From contig CBHWED010000087.1 of assembly GCA_966112795.1 (NCBI GenBank), positions 1 to 11,801 on the forward strand: a DNA stretch of 11,801 bases, in the 5' to 3' direction. The DNA comes from Croceibacterium_A sp966112795 (GTDB taxonomy: Bacteria > Pseudomonadota > Alphaproteobacteria > Sphingomonadales > Sphingomonadaceae). The notes under the pieces are model-generated. The model did not search any database. It saw only the letters and a program-made list of their open reading frames with translations, and was not told the DNA's origin. Each line of letters opens with the position of its first letter. Position 1 is the first letter of the stretch. Position numbers and translations under genes: made by a program. Below, one piece after another: positions 7,951-11,801 of this stretch.

Positions 7951-8763
7951 CTACAGCGTGAAGCTCTCGCCCAGATACAGGCGGCGCACGTTGGGATCGG
8001 CGACGAGGTCCTCGGGGCTGCCCGCGAACAGCACCTGGCCGCCGTAGATGATGCAGGCGCGGTCGACGATGTCGAGCGTCTCGCGCACGTTGTGGTCGGT
8101 GATCAGCACGCCGATCCCGCGGCGCTTCAGGTCCTTCACCAGCTCGCGGATGTCGCCGATCGACAGCGGATCGATGCCCGCGAACGGCTCGTCGAGCAGC
8201 ATGATCGAGGGCTTGGCGGCCAGCGCCCGGGCGATCTCGCAGCGGCGCCGCTCGCCGCCCGACAGCGCCATCGCCGGGCTGTCGCGCAGCCGGGTCAGGT
8301 GGAATTCCTCGAGCAGCCGCTCGAGCTCCTCGGCGCGGACCGCCTTGTCGGGCTCGACCAGCTCGAGCACGCAGCCGATGTTCTGCGCCACGGTCATGCC
8401 GCGGAAGATCGAGGTTTCCTGCGGCAGGTAGCCGAGCCCGAGGATCGCGCGCCGGTACATCGGCAGCCGGGTGACGTCGACGCCGTCCATCAGGATGCGG
8501 CCCGAATCGGGCCGCACGAGGCCCATGATCGAATAGAAGCAGGTGGTCTTGCCCGCGCCGTTGGGGCCGAGCAGGCCGAGCACCTCGCCCTTGCCGACGG
8601 TCAGCGAGATGTCGGAGAGCACCGCGCGCTTGTCGTAGCTCTTGGCGATCGAGACCACCTCGAGCCCGCCCTGCGGGATCGGCGGGGCCGCGTTCATCGG
8701 CGCCTCGGCCATCGCGTCGGCCAGCGCACGGGTATCGGTGGCGTTCTCGTCAAGCGCACTCAT
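7951..8763 (-). CDS. lptB: LPS export ABC transporter ATP-binding protein
   Basis: A 270-residue ATPase of the LptBFGC transporter, which extracts lipopolysaccharide from the inner membrane and drives it across the Lpt bridge. The motifs are Walker A GPNGAGKTT (66-74), Q-loop Q115 in YLPQETSIFRGMTV, signature LSGGERRR (167-174), Walker B IMLLDEP (187-193) and H-loop H224 in ITDHNVRETL. The LxxGxxL-F end fits LptB. The N-terminal ~32 residues (MSALDENATDTRALADAMAE...) are an acidic extension beyond the typical ~240 residues. The frame is open further upstream, but those codons do not look like LptB; starts at 8763 or within the extension (MAEAP or MNAAP) are all possible, and 8763 has no strong ribosome site. 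It heads the lptB-ORF56-rpoN cluster. lptA and lptC, usually just upstream, are not here. Confidence 0.94.
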   Translation of the reverse strand: MSALDENATDTRALADAMAEAPMNAAPPIPQGGLEVVSIAKSYDKRAVLSDISLTVGKGEVLGLLGPNGAGKTTCFYSIMGLVRPDSGRILMDGVDVTRLPMYRRAILGLGYLPQETSIFRGMTVAQNIGCVLELVEPDKAVRAEELERLLEEFHLTRLRDSPAMALSGGERRRCEIARALAAKPSIMLLDEPFAGIDPLSIGDIRELVKDLKRRGIGVLITDHNVRETLDIVDRACIIYGGQVLFAGSPEDLVADPNVRRLYLGESFTL

Positions 8764-8804
8764 GGCCAGCGACTTAGCATGGCTCGCCGCGGTTTGAAGT
8801 CCTT

Positions 8805-8820
8805 TGGCAGGATTCCTGCA
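8805..8820 (+). promoter_or_regulatory. Candidate -24/-12 sigma-54 promoter
   Basis: TGGCAGGATTCCTGCA matches the TGGCACG-N4-TTGCA consensus at all but two positions. The invariant GG (8806-8807) and GC (8818-8819) are spaced 12 nt start to start, as required. It points toward the 125-aa membrane gene, with an expected start of transcription near 8830. The core is also a palindrome (GCAGGA-T-TCCTGC, 8807-8819), so an operator is an alternative reading. No enhancer-type activator site was identified. Confidence 0.35.
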
Positions 8821-8869
8821 TGGGAAATACGGCGAACCGCCCCGTAGCGACCTCGATATGTCCCTGTTC

Positions 8870-8887
8870 GGGCGGGTTCGTCCGCCC
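8870..8887. other. Hairpin with TTCG loop in the lptB-divergent gap
   Basis: GGGCGG (8870-8875) pairs with CCGCCC (8882-8887). A G-T pair and a TTCG tetraloop lie inside, giving a very stable stem in the leader of the 125-aa gene if transcription starts near 8830. No T tract follows, so it is probably not an intrinsic terminator. Confidence 0.5.
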
Positions 8888-8918
8888 CCCTTGAACCCGT
8901 GCCCGCGCAGTGAGATAG

Positions 8919-8931
8919 TCCCGACTCGGGA
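8919..8931. promoter_or_regulatory. 13-bp palindrome next to the ribosome site of the 125-aa gene
   Basis: TCCCGA-C-TCGGGA is a perfect inverted repeat around one base, ending about 18 nt before the ATG at 8950 and just before the AGGAG ribosome site. It contains a GACTC (GANTC) sequence. It could be an operator or a small hairpin; nothing identifies its binder. Confidence 0.4.
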
Positions 8932-8949
8932 GAGCAAGGAGAAGAGCGC

Positions 8950-9327
8950 ATGGACAAGGCGCTTAGGGAGCAGGCGGCGACGCACAAGCGCACTGCCGGG
9001 AAGCTCGATTGGCGGCGCAAGATGAGCGACCACGTCGCTTACGGCCTGCTGGTCTACACCGGCCTGCAGATTTTCGTGACCATGAGCGCGCTCAAGGTCG
9101 GGCAGGGCTCGATCCTGCCCTACTTCGCGCTGATCGTGCTCGTCGGGGGGATCATCCCCGGATGCCGCATGTTCGAGAAGCGCTGGGAAGCGCTGAGCGA
9201 CAGCGAAGCGTCGAACCCCGAGCTGGCCGACCGCTTCAAACGCGACCGGCTGCTCGTGTGGGTCTTCGCAATCAGCCTGCCGCTCGCGCTGACCGGGGTG
9301 TTCATGGGCATCGAAGCGCTGCTCTGA
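8950..9327 (+). CDS. Hypothetical three-helix membrane protein (125 aa)
   Basis: I do not recognise this protein. It starts with a charged, basic cytoplasmic-type segment (MDKALREQAATHKRTAGKLDWRRK, 1-24). Three hydrophobic stretches follow: ~28-48 (HVAYGLLVYTGLQIFVTMSAL), ~54-72 (SILPYFALIVLVGGIIPGC) and ~101-122 (LLVWVFAISLPLALTGVFMGIE). A hydrophilic loop 73-100 (MFEKRWEALSDSEASNPELADRFKRDR) lies between helices 2 and 3. The ATG at 8950 is preceded by AAGGAGAAG, a good ribosome site. It is divergent from lptB and convergent with ppa, and is probably monocistronic. Its upstream region contains a candidate sigma-54 promoter and two further palindromes, more than its neighbours show. An inner-membrane location is inferred. 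Confidence 0.75.
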   Translation: MDKALREQAATHKRTAGKLDWRRKMSDHVAYGLLVYTGLQIFVTMSALKVGQGSILPYFALIVLVGGIIPGCRMFEKRWEALSDSEASNPELADRFKRDRLLVWVFAISLPLALTGVFMGIEALL

Positions 9328-9332
9328 CCCCG

Positions 9333-9395
9333 CTTCGACAGGCTCAGAGCGAGCGGAGAATCCGAGAAGGTCCGCTCATCCTGAGCTTGTCGAAG
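9333..9395. repeat. Dispersed inverted repeat between convergent genes
   Basis: CTTCGACAGGCTCAG (9333-9347) and CTGAGCTTGTCGAAG (9381-9395) pair over 15 bases with one G-T. Inside, GAGCGGA (9351-9357) pairs with TCCGCTC (9371-9377), giving a long composite hairpin. It fills the gap between the 125-aa gene and ppa. I know this CTTCGACA-type sequence as a common intergenic repeat in sphingomonads. It may end transcription from both sides, although there is no T tract. Confidence 0.75.
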
Positions 9396-9405
9396 GACCG
9401 TCCGC

Positions 9406-9948
9406 TCAAGCTCCAGCCTTGGCCTGCTTGGCGCGCTCGATCGCCTCGAGCACGATCTGACGCGCGGCGGCGGCATCGCCCCACTCGCCGACCCGGACCC
9501 ACTTCTCTTCCTCGAGGTCCTTGTAGTGCTTGAAGAAGTGCTCGATCTGCTGGAGCACGATCGAGGGCAGGTCCTGCCGCTCGCCGACGTCGGAGTAGTA
9601 CGGGAACGTCGTGTCGACGGGCACGCAGATCAGCTTCTCGTCGCCGCCGTGCTCGTCCTCGAGGTTGAGCACGCCGATCGGGCGCGCACGGACCACGCAG
9701 CCGGGGATGAACGGCGAGCGCGAGATGACCAGCGCGTCGAGCGGGTCGCCGTCGGGCGACAGCGTGTGCGGCACGAAGCCGTAGTTCGCCGGATAGCGCA
9801 TCGGCGTGTGCAGGATGCGGTCGACGAACAGCGCGCCCGACGGCTTGTCGAACTCGTACTTCACCGGCTCGCCGCCGGTCGGGACCTCGATGATGACGTT
9901 GAGGCTTTCCGGCGGGTTGTCGCCGACCGGGATGAATTCGATACGCAT
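9406..9948 (-). CDS. ppa: Inorganic pyrophosphatase (family I, soluble)
   Basis: A 180-residue cytoplasmic enzyme hydrolysing pyrophosphate to two phosphates, which pulls biosynthetic reactions forward. It carries the family I active site with every residue one place on from the E. coli numbering: E21, K30, E32, R44, Y56, the DGDPLD signature (D66, D68, D71), D98, D103, K105 and Y142-K143. The length is normal. The ATG at 9948 is preceded by GGAAG at suitable spacing. It is a single gene, divergent from the LLM oxidoreductase by about 160 bp and convergent with the 125-aa membrane gene. Confidence 0.97.
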   Translation of the reverse strand: MRIEFIPVGDNPPESLNVIIEVPTGGEPVKYEFDKPSGALFVDRILHTPMRYPANYGFVPHTLSPDGDPLDALVISRSPFIPGCVVRARPIGVLNLEDEHGGDEKLICVPVDTTFPYYSDVGERQDLPSIVLQQIEHFFKHYKDLEEEKWVRVGEWGDAAAARQIVLEAIERAKQAKAGA

Positions 9949-10109
9949 GGATGCTCGCTTCCGTTAGCTGGAAAAGGCACCCCTCCCCTTTTTTGCGCGC
10001 GCCTAGAGCATGGGGCTCCGCTTGGCGAGAGGCGAATTGCCGCCCTGCCAAAAGTGCGGCATCAAGGCCCGGCACAAGCGGCACAGACCGCGACGAGAGG
10101 AGCCCCCAA
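9949..10109. other. Divergent intergenic region between ppa and the LLM oxidoreductase
   Basis: A 161-bp gap that must contain start signals for both genes. There is a run of six Ts at about 9989-9994, and a GAGAGGAG ribosome site for the oxidoreductase at 10095-10102. I see no clear promoter hexamers or palindromes, and no gene. Confidence 0.4.
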
Positions 10110-11219
10110 ATGCACGTAGGCCTGGCCACAGGATTCGCCCACCAGCGCGGCAGAAGCTACGACGACGCGCGCTTCGTGCGCGAGGAAGTCGACAACCTGG
10201 TCCTCGCCGAGGAGCTCGGGTTCGACTCGGTGTGGATCACCGAGCACCACTTCTCCGACTACTCGATGTCGAACGATCCGGTGCAGCTGCTGACCTACAT
10301 CGCCGGCCGCACCAAGCACGTGAAGCTCGGCACCCAGTGCATCATCGCGCCGTGGCACCACCCGGTCCGGCTCGCCGAGCGGATCGTCAACCTCGACATC
10401 CTGTCGAACGGGCGGACGATCCTCGGCTTCGGCGGGGGATTGGCGCAGCACGAGTTCGCCGGGCTCGGGATCGACATGAACGAGAGCCGGGCGAGGTACA
10501 ACGACCTGCTCGAGGTGCTGATTCCGGCGCTCGAGACCGGGGTCATCGAAGGCAAGGGGATCTACGGCAACATCCCGAAGAGCGAGCTCAGGCCGGGCCC
10601 GATCAAGAGCTTCGAGGGGCGCAAGTTCTGCGGCAGCCTGTCGGGCAACTCGATGGTCATGGCCGCCAGGCTCGGCTGCGGCAACATGATCCTCATGCTC
10701 CCGCAGCGCGGCAAGGACGTGCCGCCCGACAAGTACACCCAGGTGTGGCAGGAGGTGAACGGCCCCGGCACCACCCCGCCGCCGCCGATGCTCGGCGGCA
10801 ACTACTACATCGACGAGAGCGCCGAGCGGGCGCAGCTCGAGGGCGAGAAGTACCTCGGCAACACGATGCGTGCGGCGATCAGGAACTACCACCTCGATAC
10901 CCCGGGCAAGTTCCCGCAGATCAAGGGCTACGAGCACTACGAGAACATGGTCCTCGCGCCCGAGGCGATCGAGCCTTACGTCGCCGACTTCGCCAAAGGG
11001 GTGGTCGCCGGCACCCCGCAGATGATCCTCGAGCGGATGTGGGAGCTCAAGGAGATCTACCGGCCGCAGGGCTTCTTCCCGCACGTCTACTTCGGCGGCA
11101 TGCCGCAGGACGACGCGCGCAGGAGCATGGGCCTGTTCGCGAAGACCGTGCTGCCCGAGCTCAAGAGCTGGGAAGCCGAGGCTTCGATCGACGATCGGTT
11201 CCTCGAGGCGGCGGAGTAA
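10110..11219 (+). CDS. LLM class (luciferase-like) flavin-dependent monooxygenase
   Basis: A 369-residue protein of the bacterial luciferase-like family, flavin-dependent oxidoreductases with a TIM-barrel fold that use FMNH2 or F420H2. The substrate is unknown. Visible features are the opening strand MHVGLATGFAH, an early AEELGFDSVWITEHHFSDY segment (residues ~33-51) typical of the family, and the strand KLGTQCIIAPWHHPVRLAERI (~72-92). LDILSNGRTILGFGGG (~95-110) follows, with a FAGLGIDMNESRARYNDLLEVL helix after it. A late GTPQMILERMWEL helix-phosphate type segment is also present. The ATG at 10110 is chosen because GAGAGGAG lies 8 nt upstream and family similarity begins there. The frame is open back to 9951, but that stretch looks like non-coding DNA. 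It is a single gene next to ppa; no flavin reductase is adjacent. Confidence 0.92.
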   Translation: MHVGLATGFAHQRGRSYDDARFVREEVDNLVLAEELGFDSVWITEHHFSDYSMSNDPVQLLTYIAGRTKHVKLGTQCIIAPWHHPVRLAERIVNLDILSNGRTILGFGGGLAQHEFAGLGIDMNESRARYNDLLEVLIPALETGVIEGKGIYGNIPKSELRPGPIKSFEGRKFCGSLSGNSMVMAARLGCGNMILMLPQRGKDVPPDKYTQVWQEVNGPGTTPPPPMLGGNYYIDESAERAQLEGEKYLGNTMRAAIRNYHLDTPGKFPQIKGYEHYENMVLAPEAIEPYVADFAKGVVAGTPQMILERMWELKEIYRPQGFFPHVYFGGMPQDDARRSMGLFAKTVLPELKSWEAEASIDDRFLEAAE

Positions 11220-11227
11220 GTCGACAG

Positions 11228-11274
11228 GCCCCCTCCGGCCGCTTCGCGGCCACCTCCCCCGAAAAGGAGGGGGC
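11228..11274. repeat. Palindromic intergenic repeat, copy 2 (REP-like)
   Basis: An outer 9-bp stem (11228-11236 with 11266-11274) encloses a 6-bp stem 11237-11242 with 11246-11251 (loop TTC). Its reverse complement aligns with 2123-2170, sharing the GGGGGAGGTG-CCGCGAAGCGG core. The paired bases of the inner stem differ in a compensatory way (GTCCGC/GCGGAC there, GGCCGC/GCGGCC here), so the fold is conserved. It starts just after the oxidoreductase stop. Confidence 0.8.
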
Positions 11275-11302
11275 TGGCGCATTCGAACCACGCCAACCCT
11301 CT

Positions 11303-11469
11303 TCGTCATCCTGAACTTGTTTCAGGACCCATGGTGCCGCCCGCACGGCGTGTGCAGGAAACGCGTGGCCTTGCTCCGGGCGCCCGCGACCTCGCGGTGG
11401 GCCCGGCGCTTTACCTGATAACTCCGCGCTCGGCGAGGAATGGGTCCTGAAACAAGTTCAGGATGACGA
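11303..11469. repeat. 167-bp element with 30-bp perfect inverted ends
   Basis: Positions 11303-11332 and 11440-11469 are perfect reverse complements over 30 bases. Each arm contains its own small palindrome (CCTGAA-N5-TTCAGG). The 107-nt centre holds a nested hairpin: CCGGGC/GCCCGG at 11376-11381 and 11401-11406, with CCGCGA/TCGCGG inside. No coding sequence and no flanking target duplication is seen. This looks like a REPIN or MITE-type intergenic repeat; the GTCATCCTGAACTTG sequence is familiar from sphingomonad genomes. Confidence 0.8.
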
Positions 11470-11533
11470 GAAGGAAAGAGGGGCGCTGCTCGGATGCGAT
11501 CGCCCTGCGTTTGCGGGCGAGACGGCGGGGGCG

Positions 11534-11801
11534 TTACCTCTCCGACAGTTCCAGCGCCGGCACTTCCGCCCCGGCCAGCGGCACGCCTAGGACCCCGGCC
11601 AGCGTTGGCGCGATCGCACGCATGTCGATTTCGCCGAGCGAGTGGCCGGCGGGAATGCCCGGGCCCATGATCAGGAAGGTCGAGCGCAAGTTCGCCGCCG
11701 CCGGGAAATAGCCGTGCATGCCCTTCGAGCGTGGCGTGCCGCGCAATGGGGCGCTCGCGCCGGCGAAGCCGGCCACGGTCGCGTCGGGGGCCATGTTGAC
11801 G
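11534..11801 (-). CDS. Type I phosphodiesterase/nucleotide pyrophosphatase family protein, C-terminal fragment (partial)
   Basis: The frame ends with TAA at 11534 and stays open to the right edge, so only about the last 89 residues are visible and the start lies outside. The segment GMHGYFPAAANLRSTFLIMGPGI matches the end of the catalytic domain of nucleotide pyrophosphatase/alkaline-phosphatase superfamily enzymes, in which the histidine of HGY is a metal ligand. The following GEIDMRAIAPTLAGVLGVPL is the usual C-terminal helix of this family. Such enzymes are typically exported hydrolases of phosphodiester bonds; the missing part prevents naming the substrate or checking for a signal peptide. 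The methionine at 11794 is internal, not a start. Confidence 0.82.
   Translation of the reverse strand, partial: VNMAPDATVAGFAGASAPLRGTPRSKGMHGYFPAAANLRSTFLIMGPGIPAGHSLGEIDMRAIAPTLAGVLGVPLAGAEVPALELSER

Noticed and set aside
8764..9033. N-terminal extension of LptB to 9033
   Set aside because: It would overlap the start of the divergent 125-aa gene, and the residues are unlike any LptB.
9951..10109. Upstream extension of the LLM oxidoreductase to a start at 9951
   Set aside because: No family similarity before MHVGLATGFAH, and a good ribosome site lies just before the ATG at 10110.
10062..11309. Long minus-strand frame opposite the LLM oxidoreductase
   Set aside because: Composition is that of a codon-phase mirror, and the plus strand has clear family motifs and a ribosome site.
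11502..11520. GC hairpin just past the phosphodiesterase stop as its terminator
   Set aside because: Short stem with a bulge and no T tract in the minus direction; not strong enough to list.

Overview
The window reads as a chromosomal segment of a high-GC alphaproteobacterium, most probably from the Sphingomonadales. The clues are a CtrA cell-cycle regulator, a UrcA-family secreted protein, a hybrid malic enzyme/phosphotransacetylase, and sphingomonad-style intergenic palindromes. This placement is inference; no rRNA or other taxonomic marker is present. The genes are mostly core or housekeeping. I see no phage, plasmid, CRISPR, toxin or defence module.

Layout, left to right. A 5'-truncated NADP-type malic enzyme (maeB-like, +) converges on a TauE/SafE-type membrane exporter (-), with a palindromic repeat between them. 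A divergent 241-bp gap leads to a small UrcA-family secreted protein (+), which ends 10 nt from the 3' end of trmB (tRNA m7G46 methyltransferase, -). Upstream of trmB, on the same strand, is a secreted 188-aa protein of unknown function. This gene lies between two near-identical copies of the trmB start region, about 0.73 kb apart. An 80-aa membrane protein (+) follows. Next come ctrA (-) with a clear intrinsic terminator, then a minus-strand cluster transcribed as lptB, a 56-aa one-helix membrane ORF, and rpoN (sigma-54).

Divergent from lptB is a 125-aa three-helix membrane protein (+). Its upstream region holds three palindromes, one of which matches a -24/-12 sigma-54 promoter. That gene converges on ppa (inorganic pyrophosphatase, -) across another dispersed inverted repeat. 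A luciferase-like monooxygenase (LLM family, +) follows. The last 0.6 kb holds a gene-free stretch with two palindromic repeat elements and the C-terminal end of a nucleotide pyrophosphatase/phosphodiesterase-type hydrolase (-).

The functional links are modest. CtrA and sigma-54 are both global regulators, and plausible target motifs for each lie beside genes in this window. LptB powers lipopolysaccharide export but is not next to lptA or lptC here. The least ordinary signals are the duplicated trmB start, the repeat families filling the convergent gaps, and the motif-rich upstream regions of ctrA and of the 125-aa membrane gene. I found no convincing undescribed multi-gene system.
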